DNA from: Diaphorobacter sp. HDW4B
GTDB lineage: Bacteria > Pseudomonadota > Gammaproteobacteria > Burkholderiales > Burkholderiaceae_C
Direction: 5' to 3'
Assembly (NCBI RefSeq): GCF_011305535.1
Contig: NZ_CP049905.1
Location: forward strand, 2,635,501-2,699,500
DNA: 64,000 nt
The translations under genes were made by a program, and so were the position numbers. This document shows, one piece after another, positions 43,787-52,146 of this stretch. The notes below the pieces were generated by a model. The model saw nothing but the letters and a program-made list of their open reading frames with translations. It searched no databases and was not told the DNA's origin. Position 1 is the stretch's first letter; each line of letters opens with the position of its first letter.

Positions 43787-46717
43787 ATGGGGAAAAAGCA
43801 CGCCACGCCCATGCGTACTAAGCAGTTCGTGCTATCAATATTGATAGCTTTGGCGTCATGCGGGGTCTCTGCACAGACGGTTTTTATTGACGACTTCGGC
43901 AGCTCGTCGGTTCGTACCACCTCTCCCTATGTGCCTCAGGCATATCTGCCTGACACCAGCCTGTCGAACAAGAACGCTGTGTTCACTCACGGAGCGCAGT
44001 ACTACAAGTTCGCCGCACTCCCTGCGACCTACCCCGCATCCGGCGAAGCGGAGAAGAGCGCGAACATCGACAACGGCTACTACGCCGTGGCTTTGCCCAG
44101 CGCATTCGCCAACGGCATCTGGATGTCCTGGGTGTCGCCTCCGTCCGATCCGAATCAGTATTGGTTCAAAGGCACCAATGACTACACCGGCAGCGCGGCC
44201 GGCAGCAATCCCGGTCAGTACGGTGCGGTGCTGGCGGTGAACGCGGGTGAGGTGCTCAACGAGTACTACCGTCGCCCCGTTCAACTGGAGCGGGGGGCGA
44301 CCTATGTGCTGAGCGCGGCGATCTACATTGCCAACAGCGGAGCCGCGACGCGTCTGGAAGTCCAGCAAAGCGCGACCGGTCAGATCCTTGCCAAGTCCGC
44401 TGACTTCGGCGACTGGCAAAGTGCCCCCTACAACTTGCCGCAGCAGGCGTGGGGCCCCATCAGCCTGACGTTCACGGTGGATTCCAATTGCAATGCCAAC
44501 GAGAACTACAGCGTGTCGTTGCGCAACAAGCTCTCATCGAACAGCAACAACGACTTCTACGTGGACGACGTCAAGCTGGAGAAGGTGGCGTCTGCTCCTT
44601 CTGCCGTGGCGATGGCCTGTGCGACCACCAAGGTTCCCACCATTGCAGCAGATGACGACAATCTGGGAACGGTCTACGCGGGTGAAACCACAACCACGGG
44701 CGTGCGTGTGAATGACACCATCACGCAGGCCGATGGCACGACGGTCACCACGAACAGCTCCAACAGCACGATTCGCCAGACCAGCACTGTGCCAGGGCTC
44801 ACACTGCGCAGCGATGGCTACATCGAAGTGGCTTCGACCGTGACACCGGGAACCTACGAAGTTCCTTACCAAATCTGCATCGCGCCCGAAACCAAACCTT
44901 GGCCGACCTGTGCCGACGCGATTGCCACGATCACTGTCCCGTCCGGAACGGCCCCGCCGCGCACGCCCGACCTGCAGCCTCTGCCGGACGATTACACCAG
45001 CACCCCCGTCGCGCCCGGAGGCAAGGTGCCCAGCGTGATCACCAACGACACCAGCGATGGCACCACGCTCACGCCGACCGATATCGGCAGCAGCGTCACG
45101 GTCAAGCTGGTGGGTGAAGACCCGGGCCAGTTCACCATGAACCCGGACGGCTCGATCACCGTGAGCACCACGACGCCGCCCGGCACCTACACGCTCACCT
45201 ACGAAATCTGCGCGAACCCCGCCCAGACACCGGCCAACTGCAAGACCACGACGGTCACGATTTTGGTGCAGTCGCCCATCGATGCCGTGAACGACGACTT
45301 CACGGGTGCGCCCACCGCACCCGGTGGCAGTACGGCTTCGGTGCTGGGCAACGACACGCTCAGTGGTGCTGGCAATCCGGTCCCCAAGGTCGACGTGACA
45401 GTGCAGGCCGATCCCAACGGCACAGTGCCCACGGGCTTCAAGGTCAATGAGGACGGCACGATCACCGTGGATCCCACCGTGGTTCCCGGCAACTACAGCG
45501 TGCCCTACCAGATCTGCGCGGTCAGCAACAAGGCGCTGTGCGATAGCGCGGTGGCCACCATCACGGTCGCTCCACCCGTCGTGACCACACCGCCGACCAT
45601 TCTGGCAACGAACGACGACTTCACCAGCGCGCCCATCGTGCCCGGCAAGTCCACACCGTCGATTCTGGGCAACGACACGCTCAACCAATCGGGCAATCCT
45701 GCTCCTGTGACCGATGTGATCGTGAGCAGCGACCCGACGTCCCTGCCGCCCACCGGCTTCACCATCAACACAACGGATGGCACCATCACGGTCGGCTCGA
45801 CCGTGCCGCTCGGTGACTACGTCGTGCCCTACAAGATCTGCGCCCAAAGCGATTCCTCCGCGTGCAGCACCGCCGTCGTGAAGATCAAGGTCGATGCCAG
45901 CGTGGGCACCAGCACACCACCCAGCGTTATGGCCAACCCCGATGATTTCACCGGCACCCCAGTCGTGCCCGGCCAGTCCACGCCCTCGGTGCTCACCAAC
46001 GACGAACTGGATGGCACGAGCAACCCACCGGCAGGCGCGGGCGGAGTCGACGTTTCCGAAGATCCCAAGAATCCGCCACCCGCAGGTTTCAAGATCAACA
46101 CCGACGGCACCATCACCGTGCCGACCACGGCGACTCCCGGCACAACCTATGACGTGCCCTACCAGATCTGCTCCAACGGTGTCATCGTGGTCTGCAAAAG
46201 CACTGTGGCGAAAGTCACTGTCGGCAACAGCACGGTGGTAACTCCGTCGCCCACACCGATCCTCGCGTCGAACGATGACTTCTCCACCAACGTGACGCTG
46301 ATCCCCGGCTCGACCACACCCTCGGTGCTCACCAACGACAGCCTGAACAGCACGAGCAATCCGGTGCCGGTCACCGATGTGGTCGTCGGCGATGATCCCA
46401 AGTCCAGCAAGGTGAGCGGCTTCACCGTGAAGCCGGATGGCACGATCGACATCGACCCGACCGTGGTCCCCGGCAACTACGTGGTGCCCTATCAAATCTG
46501 CGAAGCGGCCAACACCAACAACTGCGCTGCAGCCAAGGTCACCATTGTTGTGAGTGCCGACAGTGGGGGCGGCAACAACGGCAGTGGCTCCGGTGGTCTG
46601 CCCGGCGTCGGCGGTGGCAGCAGTGTGCAAGCCGTTCCAAGCCTCGGCACATGGGCACTGCTGATGCTGTCCGCACTGATCGGTGGCATGGCCATGCGCC
46701 GTCGTCGCCAGATGTGA
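43787..46717 (+). CDS. Large secreted repeat protein with IPTL-CTERM sorting tail
   Basis: About 977 residues. A signal peptide ends near GVSAQT. Residues ~30-290 form a lectin- or carbohydrate-binding-like beta domain. Six repeats of ~105-115 residues follow, starting near 44645, 44986, 45292, 45613, 45940 and 46274. Each reads NDDFT..P..PG.STPSVL.ND at the start and PGNY.VPYQIC....C at the end, with a conserved Cys pair, like Ig/cadherin-type surface repeats. A Gly/Ser linker leads to VPSLGTWALLMLSA and RRRR, an IPTL-CTERM tripartite tail. The start is uncertain among ATG 43775, 43787 and 43811. The sorting enzyme is not in the window. Confidence 0.85.
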   Translation: MGKKHATPMRTKQFVLSILIALASCGVSAQTVFIDDFGSSSVRTTSPYVPQAYLPDTSLSNKNAVFTHGAQYYKFAALPATYPASGEAEKSANIDNGYYAVALPSAFANGIWMSWVSPPSDPNQYWFKGTNDYTGSAAGSNPGQYGAVLAVNAGEVLNEYYRRPVQLERGATYVLSAAIYIANSGAATRLEVQQSATGQILAKSADFGDWQSAPYNLPQQAWGPISLTFTVDSNCNANENYSVSLRNKLSSNSNNDFYVDDVKLEKVASAPSAVAMACATTKVPTIAADDDNLGTVYAGETTTTGVRVNDTITQADGTTVTTNSSNSTIRQTSTVPGLTLRSDGYIEVASTVTPGTYEVPYQICIAPETKPWPTCADAIATITVPSGTAPPRTPDLQPLPDDYTSTPVAPGGKVPSVITNDTSDGTTLTPTDIGSSVTVKLVGEDPGQFTMNPDGSITVSTTTPPGTYTLTYEICANPAQTPANCKTTTVTILVQSPIDAVNDDFTGAPTAPGGSTASVLGNDTLSGAGNPVPKVDVTVQADPNGTVPTGFKVNEDGTITVDPTVVPGNYSVPYQICAVSNKALCDSAVATITVAPPVVTTPPTILATNDDFTSAPIVPGKSTPSILGNDTLNQSGNPAPVTDVIVSSDPTSLPPTGFTINTTDGTITVGSTVPLGDYVVPYKICAQSDSSACSTAVVKIKVDASVGTSTPPSVMANPDDFTGTPVVPGQSTPSVLTNDELDGTSNPPAGAGGVDVSEDPKNPPPAGFKINTDGTITVPTTATPGTTYDVPYQICSNGVIVVCKSTVAKVTVGNSTVVTPSPTPILASNDDFSTNVTLIPGSTTPSVLTNDSLNSTSNPVPVTDVVVGDDPKSSKVSGFTVKPDGTIDIDPTVVPGNYVVPYQICEAANTNNCAAAKVTIVVSADSGGGNNGSGSGGLPGVGGGSSVQAVPSLGTWALLMLSALIGGMAMRRRRQM

Positions 46718-46750
46718 TCTGCTGAAGAGCGGCATTCACTCCTGATCCAT

Positions 46751-46786
46751 ACGGGTCATCGCTTTGCGGCGGTGGCCCGTTTTCTT
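46751..46786 (+). terminator. Intrinsic terminator of the IPTL-CTERM gene
   Basis: ACGGGTCA (46751-46758) pairs with TGGCCCGT (46773-46780) through one T-G pair, followed by TTTCTT. It lies 33 bases after the repeat-protein stop and touches the 3' end of the convergent flavin oxidase gene. Confidence 0.75.
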
Positions 46787-48491
46787 ATGCCGCAGCCGCC
46801 AACGCGCCCGCAAAAAATCCGCGCGTGAACGCCTCTTCAAACACCGAATAACCAGACCAGTCCGCATGCGCGAACACCAGGCGATCGGCGACAGGCGTGG
46901 GAGCCAGCGCCACGCGTTCGCCGTTCGACAAGGCAATGCGTTGGTTTGATGAAGCGGACTGCACGCCAAGACGGCTCAGAAACGCCTGATCGCCCGGCAC
47001 CGGAATCGACATGGCGTGGCCGTAGCGCGTGATCTCCATGCGCGTTGCGCGTTCGTGCAGATCGGGATGTGCGCTGGCCAGCGACGCCATGATCGGATCG
47101 CGCCAGTGTGTCCAAGGCTGCTCGGCCAGCAGCTTGCGGCCGTTCTTCATGTCGCCGAGCGCTTGGTAGTAGCTCAGCACCGTGGGCGCGGGGCGTGGAT
47201 CGAGGCGCTGATGGCCTGCATCGACATAGCCGAGACCGCCGGGCACGGCGTCGGCGAACAGCACGTTGTCCCATGCGGGCGCTGCGCCTTCGCGGTCGGC
47301 GAGCGGCGCGTCGATGTGGATGTTGGCGACCAGCCATGGAGCCCATTGCAGGCGCTGCGCGGCTTGCTTCAGAAACTCGGGCGCGGGCTGCACCACGCGT
47401 GCGGCGATGAACACGGGCAGCGCGACCACGCAGCGCTCGGCCACCCAGCGCTCGATGCGGTCGCTGGCGGCGATGTGCACATCGACCTCCACACCATGCC
47501 GCGTGGGCGCAATGCGCAGGACCGAACTGCCGGTGCGCAGTTGGTTGGCGGACTGCAGCGGCTTGGCCAGTTGCTTGCTGAGCCAACCGTTGCCTTCGGG
47601 CCAGGTGAGCACGGCGTCGCGATCGGCCTCTTCGTTGCTGGTGATCTCTTCGCCCGGCGCATGAAAACCATGGCGGCTGGCGAAATACGCAATCGCCGCC
47701 CACGCGGATACGCGCGACAGACCTGCACCGTAATCGTCGCGGCAGGCGTAGTCGAGATACCAGCGCAGATGCGGATCGTCGAGACCGTTCTGCACAAGCC
47801 ACGCGTCCATGGTGATGGCGTCGAGCGCAAGATGCGAAGCGGGCAGGGCGCGCCCATGCATCCAGCTTTTCATGGTCGGCATGCTGAACGGCGCATCGCG
47901 CGAGACGGCTACAACCAGCGATGAAAACTGTCGGTACTGCTGCAAGGTGGCCGGCGTCACGTCCTGCATGGGCAGCAGTCCGTCCTGCCAATGGCCGTTG
48001 AAAAACAGGCGCTCCTGCGGGCTGTGGCACAGCGACATTTCGTCGTATTTCCAGCGGCCCGAAACGCGTTTGCGCAAGCCCAGTTCTTCGAGAAAATCCT
48101 GCACCTCGCGTGCTTCGTCGCCCGGCACCGGCAGGTAGTGCGCGCCGAGCGGGCAGGTGATGCCCTTGATCGATCCGCCACGGCTGTTGCCGCCGGGTTG
48201 GTCTTCGAGTTCCAGCAAAACAAAATCATCCACGCCAGCGAGACGCAATGATCTTGCTGCGGATAGCCCTGCAATGCCGCCGCCCGCAATCACCACCTTG
48301 GCCTTGTGCGTGACGGCGGGTTCGAGCGCTGAGCCACCGCGCGCAAGCCGATCTCGCAGGGCATGGCCGCGGTCGATATGGATGCCGGTGAAGCCGCCTT
48401 CCAGTTCACGCGCGGCGGGCTCGCACGCGCTTAGAAGACCACCGCTTGCCAGTGCAGCCGCCCCGGCTTTCAGAAGCTCGCGGCGCAGCAT
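46785..48491 (-). CDS. Exported FAD-dependent amine-oxidase-like oxidoreductase
   Basis: 568-residue flavoprotein. The N-terminus MLRRELLKAG has a twin-Arg-like pair, and a lipobox LLSAC follows at residues ~19-23, so it may be a Tat-exported lipoprotein. The FAD site is VVIAGGGIAGLSAARSLR near 66, followed by LLELEDQPGGNSRGG. Other blocks are GAHYLPVPGDEARE and, at the C-terminus, FAHADWSGYSVFEEAFTRG, as in flavin amine oxidases. Its ATG overlaps the stop of the aminopropyltransferase gene by one base, so polyamines or their products are the first candidate substrates. This is inference from context. Confidence 0.82.
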   Translation of the reverse strand: MLRRELLKAGAAALASGGLLSACEPAARELEGGFTGIHIDRGHALRDRLARGGSALEPAVTHKAKVVIAGGGIAGLSAARSLRLAGVDDFVLLELEDQPGGNSRGGSIKGITCPLGAHYLPVPGDEAREVQDFLEELGLRKRVSGRWKYDEMSLCHSPQERLFFNGHWQDGLLPMQDVTPATLQQYRQFSSLVVAVSRDAPFSMPTMKSWMHGRALPASHLALDAITMDAWLVQNGLDDPHLRWYLDYACRDDYGAGLSRVSAWAAIAYFASRHGFHAPGEEITSNEEADRDAVLTWPEGNGWLSKQLAKPLQSANQLRTGSSVLRIAPTRHGVEVDVHIAASDRIERWVAERCVVALPVFIAARVVQPAPEFLKQAAQRLQWAPWLVANIHIDAPLADREGAAPAWDNVLFADAVPGGLGYVDAGHQRLDPRPAPTVLSYYQALGDMKNGRKLLAEQPWTHWRDPIMASLASAHPDLHERATRMEITRYGHAMSIPVPGDQAFLSRLGVQSASSNQRIALSNGERVALAPTPVADRLVFAHADWSGYSVFEEAFTRGFFAGALAAAA

Positions 48492-50050
48492 CAGTGAGCT
48501 ACCTCACCCCATTCCTGCTCGTAGGTATGGACCAGCACCTGGTTGGACAGGCGGTTCACCTGCGCGGGCACGCGCGCCATGTCGAGCGGAAAGTCGAACA
48601 TCAGCGGCAGGGATTGCAGCGACAGAAAACGCAGGTTCTCCGGCAGCTTTTCCGGCATGCGCCACGGCCTGCGGCTGGCGATCACAAAGCCCCATTCGCC
48701 AAAGCTCGGCACATGCGCGTGATACGGCTTGGCGGTGAGGCCGACGGACTCGATGGTCTCCACTACGGTCCAGAAACTCTTGCGCGCAATCAGTGGCGAG
48801 GTGGTTTGAATCACCGCATAACCGCTGGCCGCAAGGCGCTGATCGAGCAGCGCGTAGAAGCTGTTGGTGAACAGCTTGCCGATCGCGAAATTGGTGGGAT
48901 CGGGAAAGTCCACGATCACCACATCGAACATGTCCGTGCCTGCCTGCAACCACTGGAACGCATCGGTGTTCACGATCTTCACGCGCGGATCGGTGAGCGC
49001 GTCGGCGTTCAGCTTGGTGAGCATCGGATGCTGGCTGAAAAGCTGCGTCATCGCCGGGTCCAGCTCCACCAGCACCACCGATTCGACCGACGGATACTTG
49101 AGCACCTCGCGCACCGCCATGCCGTCGCCGCCGCCCAGCACCGCCACGCGCTTGGGCGCACCATGCGCAGCCATCACGGGATGCACCAGCGCTTCGTGAT
49201 AACGGTATTCATCGCGTTCGGCAAACTGCAGATTGCCGTTCAAGTAGAGCCGATAACCCGGCTTGCCATGCGTGACCACGATGCGCTGATACGGCGTGGC
49301 GCTGGAGAGCACGATGCGGTCCTGATAGAACTTGTCCTCGGCAAACTTGGTGATGTGATCGGCTCCGACCAAACCCGCCAGCAGCGCGCCGATCACCAGC
49401 GCGCAGGCCACCGCATGCGAGCGAAAGCGCCGCAGCTCATGGCGAAACAGCCACAGCGCCCACACGGCAACCGCCGCGTTCATGAAGCCGAACAGCAGCC
49501 CTGTGCGCACCAGACCGAGTTGCGGCACGAGCAGCAACGGAAACGCCAGCGACACCGCGAGCGCGCCCAGATAGTCGAACGTGAGCACCTGCGACACGAG
49601 GTCCTTGAGCTGCACATTGCGCTTCAAGATCCGCATCACCAGCGGAATCTCCAATCCCACCAGCGTGCCCACCAGCATCACCATGCCATACAGCAGCACG
49701 CGGAACGCACCCGGCACATAGGCATTCGACAAAAACAAAATCGCAGGCAGCGAGCCACCCACCAGTGCCACCATCAACTCGATGCGCAAGAAATGCGCAG
49801 GCAACTGCCGCTCGAAATATCGCGACAGCCACGAGCCCACACCCATCGCAAACAAGTAGGTGCCGATGATGGTGGAGAACTGCAGCACCGAGTCGCCCAG
49901 CACATACGACGCCAACGCGCCCGCAGCCAGTTCGTACAGCAACCCGCACGCTGCGATCACGAACACGCTGGACAGCAACGCCACATCGATCGGCCGCGCG
50001 CGCGCAGATTCTATGGAGTCGGAAGAAGATGTGGGTGAACTGGAACTCAT
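48491..50050 (-). CDS. Membrane-anchored polyamine aminopropyltransferase (spermidine synthase-like)
   Basis: 519-residue fusion. Residues ~20-220 hold about seven membrane segments (AACGLLYELAAGALASYVLG). The rest is a spermidine-synthase domain: NLQFAERDEYRYHEALVHP, VAVLGGGDGMAVREVL (decarboxylated-SAM site), VELDPAM, and VIVDFPDPTNFAIGKL with the catalytic Asp. It should transfer an aminopropyl group to a polyamine-like acceptor at the membrane. It is coupled to the flavin oxidase gene by TGATG. No S-adenosylmethionine decarboxylase (speD) is nearby. Palindromic element copy C stands just upstream. Confidence 0.88.
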   Translation of the reverse strand: MSSSSPTSSSDSIESARARPIDVALLSSVFVIAACGLLYELAAGALASYVLGDSVLQFSTIIGTYLFAMGVGSWLSRYFERQLPAHFLRIELMVALVGGSLPAILFLSNAYVPGAFRVLLYGMVMLVGTLVGLEIPLVMRILKRNVQLKDLVSQVLTFDYLGALAVSLAFPLLLVPQLGLVRTGLLFGFMNAAVAVWALWLFRHELRRFRSHAVACALVIGALLAGLVGADHITKFAEDKFYQDRIVLSSATPYQRIVVTHGKPGYRLYLNGNLQFAERDEYRYHEALVHPVMAAHGAPKRVAVLGGGDGMAVREVLKYPSVESVVLVELDPAMTQLFSQHPMLTKLNADALTDPRVKIVNTDAFQWLQAGTDMFDVVIVDFPDPTNFAIGKLFTNSFYALLDQRLAASGYAVIQTTSPLIARKSFWTVVETIESVGLTAKPYHAHVPSFGEWGFVIASRRPWRMPEKLPENLRFLSLQSLPLMFDFPLDMARVPAQVNRLSNQVLVHTYEQEWGEVAH

Positions 50051-50117
50051 GAATGAAGAGCTGCGCAAAAACTGCGCACATGCAGTCTGAGAAGTGGGCG
50101 CGACGCTGGATCAATCA

Positions 50118-50226
50118 CCCCAACGCCAATACAGCCCTTCAGACGCGACGCGAAGCCGCAGACAGTATGTGCATACGGCAAGGCTTCGCAACAAAGTATG
50201 AAGGGCTGTATTGGCGCCTCCATACG
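50118..50226 (+). repeat. Palindromic element, copy C
   Basis: Perfect 18-bp outer arms lie at 50124-50141 and 50199-50216. Inner arms GCGAAGCC (50150-50157) and GGCTTCGC (50182-50189) enclose GTATG/CATAC (50165-50176) around TG. Relative to copy B the inner stem changes from a T-A to a C-G closing pair and the hairpin from GTAC/GTAC to GTATG/CATAC, pairing kept. It lies between the DUF350 gene and the aminopropyltransferase gene, inside the cluster. Confidence 0.88.
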
Positions 50227-50246
50227 ATCAACGAACAAAGAAAAAA

Positions 50247-50471
50247 CTAGTGAATCGCAGCAGCCACGATGATGCTGATGCCCAGGCACATGGCGGCTAC
50301 CACCAGGGCCAGCGCCTTGTTGTGCTTTTCAACGATCTCCGCCCACAGGTCATACGGCGTGAGCTTGTCCACGATGACAAAGCTCACCCAGAAAATCACC
50401 ACGCCCATCAGCGCATAGACCAGCGATCCCAGCAGCGCTGCCGGCTTCAGATATTCAAAAATCATCGACAT
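50247..50471 (-). CDS. DUF350 membrane protein
   Basis: 74-residue protein with two predicted membrane segments (ALLGSLVYALMGVVIFWVSF and ALVVAAMCLGISIIVAAAIH) and a short polar loop with LTPYDLWAEI. It corresponds to one DUF350 (YjfL) repeat. GGGGAG stands 7 bases before the ATG. It is commonly found with SPFH, DUF4178 and polyamine-enzyme genes, as here. Molecular function is not established. Confidence 0.85.
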   Translation of the reverse strand: MSMIFEYLKPAALLGSLVYALMGVVIFWVSFVIVDKLTPYDLWAEIVEKHNKALALVVAAMCLGISIIVAAAIH

Positions 50472-50527
50472 CTCAAATCTCCCCAGTAATCCATCACATC
50501 ACACCAACCCACATCACACCAGATCAC

Positions 50528-52030
50528 TCACTTGTGCCCGCCGCCCGACGAGTACCCGCCGTACGAGCCGCCCGAGCTGCGATAACCGCTGCCGCCCGAT
50601 GAACTGGAGCAGGTGCTCAGAATGATCAGCACCACGAACAGAATCACCAGAATCAGGATGACCGTGCCGCAGCCAATGCCGCTGGCCGACACGGCCGGGG
50701 CCGCGTCTTCGCGCTTGAACTTGCCGAACTGGTCGGTCATCTTGAAGGCCTCGGCCACCACGCGCGCGTCCATGCGCTCGCCATGCGACCAGGTCACTTC
50801 GCCCTTGCTTTCCTCGCGCGACAGAATGCCCTTGCCGCTCGAGCTTTCAAAGTCGCTGTTGAACGTCTTCTGTCCGCGCTGCACAGGCCAGTAGAACTCG
50901 CCGAGCACGTAGTTGGTCTCGGCGTTGTAGCTGTACTGCAGCCGGTAGGGCGTGCCCAGATAGCTCGTGCTCTGCGCGCCCTTGTTGTACTTGGGCGCGC
51001 CCGTGGCGGGGCGCACCAGACTCCAGCCGTCGGTCGAATCGACCAGAAAGATGAAGCCGCGCTTGGCGTGAAAGAGCAGATACTCGTCCCAGCCAAACCA
51101 TTCATCGTCGCCGGGCTCCACGCCCATGCGGTGCTGAAAGCCCACCACCTGCCACTTCGCGCCTTCGAACTCACCGATGCGGCCCAGCGGAATCAGTGGC
51201 TCGACCGGCTCGTCCTGCGCAGCGGCGCGCATCTCGCCGCCGATGCCGTTGGTCAGATCGATGATGCTCTTGCACGATGGACAGGTGCACGACTTGGTCG
51301 AATCCAGCGTCACCTTGACCGTTGCGCCGCAGTTGGGGCAACTGAACTGGCGCGCCTTTTCGTTCTTGGCCGCAGCGCCGTCCTTGAGGCCCTTCATGTT
51401 CAGCGCTTCGAGCTTCACGGCAAAGCCGCGCTGGATCTGCGGCGGCTCCGTACCGTAGTCGATCGACAGCACCTCGCCATCGTCGCTGCGCAGCTCGACC
51501 ACGGTGAACGGCTTGCCCAGTTGCGCGAGCTTGGGCAACTCGCCCTGCGCGGCCACCAAGGCGGCCGTGATGTTGGTGCTGACGCTGAACTGCTTGCCGC
51601 CCACCGCCGTGGTCATGCCCACGCGGAAGCGATCCGCCGCAGGCACCTCGCGACCCAGCGGCGCGCCGCGTGTGAAGACGAAGTTGCCGTTGTCCTCGCT
51701 CAGCGTGGCGAGGCTGCCGTCGGGCAGAAACGCGTTCCACTCGTTCCAGCTGCCTTGCTCGCCCTTGTACTGCGCGCGGCCGACGAGCATGAACGGCACG
51801 TCCTTGCCATCGAGCGGCATCTTGCCCGATGCGCCCAATTGCAGCGGCGAGTAGTCGTCGAACACCTCGGCCATCTTGCCGATGCGTTTGAGCACCTCGC
51901 CATCGCGCACCACGGTGCTCTGGCAATACGGGCAGACCGCGTAGATCGACTGCGCGCTCTTGAATTCCACAGGCGCGCCGCACCCCGGACAGGGCGCGGT
52001 GTACGAACGCTGGGTGGCGCTATCGGCCAT
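50528..52030 (-). CDS. Double DUF4178 protein with two zinc ribbons and a C-terminal membrane anchor
   Basis: 500 residues. Zinc ribbon 1 is CPGC...CPYC (residues ~14-36), followed by DUF4178 copy 1 (~60-215, with WNEWNAFLPDG). Zinc ribbon 2 is CPNC...CPSC (~232-255), followed by DUF4178 copy 2 (~275-430, with WFGWDEYLLFHAKRGF). One membrane segment (GCGTVILILVILFVVLIIL) and a Ser/Gly/Tyr-rich tail end the protein, so the domains face the cytoplasm if the tail is outside. Function unknown; the neighbour set suggests a membrane-stress role. It starts ~115 bases after the SPFH gene. Confidence 0.85.
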   Translation of the reverse strand: MADSATQRSYTAPCPGCGAPVEFKSAQSIYAVCPYCQSTVVRDGEVLKRIGKMAEVFDDYSPLQLGASGKMPLDGKDVPFMLVGRAQYKGEQGSWNEWNAFLPDGSLATLSEDNGNFVFTRGAPLGREVPAADRFRVGMTTAVGGKQFSVSTNITAALVAAQGELPKLAQLGKPFTVVELRSDDGEVLSIDYGTEPPQIQRGFAVKLEALNMKGLKDGAAAKNEKARQFSCPNCGATVKVTLDSTKSCTCPSCKSIIDLTNGIGGEMRAAAQDEPVEPLIPLGRIGEFEGAKWQVVGFQHRMGVEPGDDEWFGWDEYLLFHAKRGFIFLVDSTDGWSLVRPATGAPKYNKGAQSTSYLGTPYRLQYSYNAETNYVLGEFYWPVQRGQKTFNSDFESSSGKGILSREESKGEVTWSHGERMDARVVAEAFKMTDQFGKFKREDAAPAVSASGIGCGTVILILVILFVVLIILSTCSSSSGGSGYRSSGGSYGGYSSGGGHK

Positions 52031-52146
52031 AGATCAGTGCATGTGCTGATGTGGGTGGACATGGGCATCCGGCAGCGGCCTTCCTCACCAGAGGCCGCAC
52101 CGGTATGCGAGAAGAAAGAAAGAGATCTGTTGAACGCGTTGGAAGA

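Noticed and set aside
44645-46550. Six regularly spaced DNA repeats considered as a CRISPR-like or tandem DNA array.
   Set aside because: Period is ~310-340 bases, in frame, and encodes protein domain repeats.
44534-46735. 733-codon minus-strand frame opposite the repeat protein.
   Set aside because: Antisense shadow repeating with the same period as the true gene's repeats, with no signal or domain.
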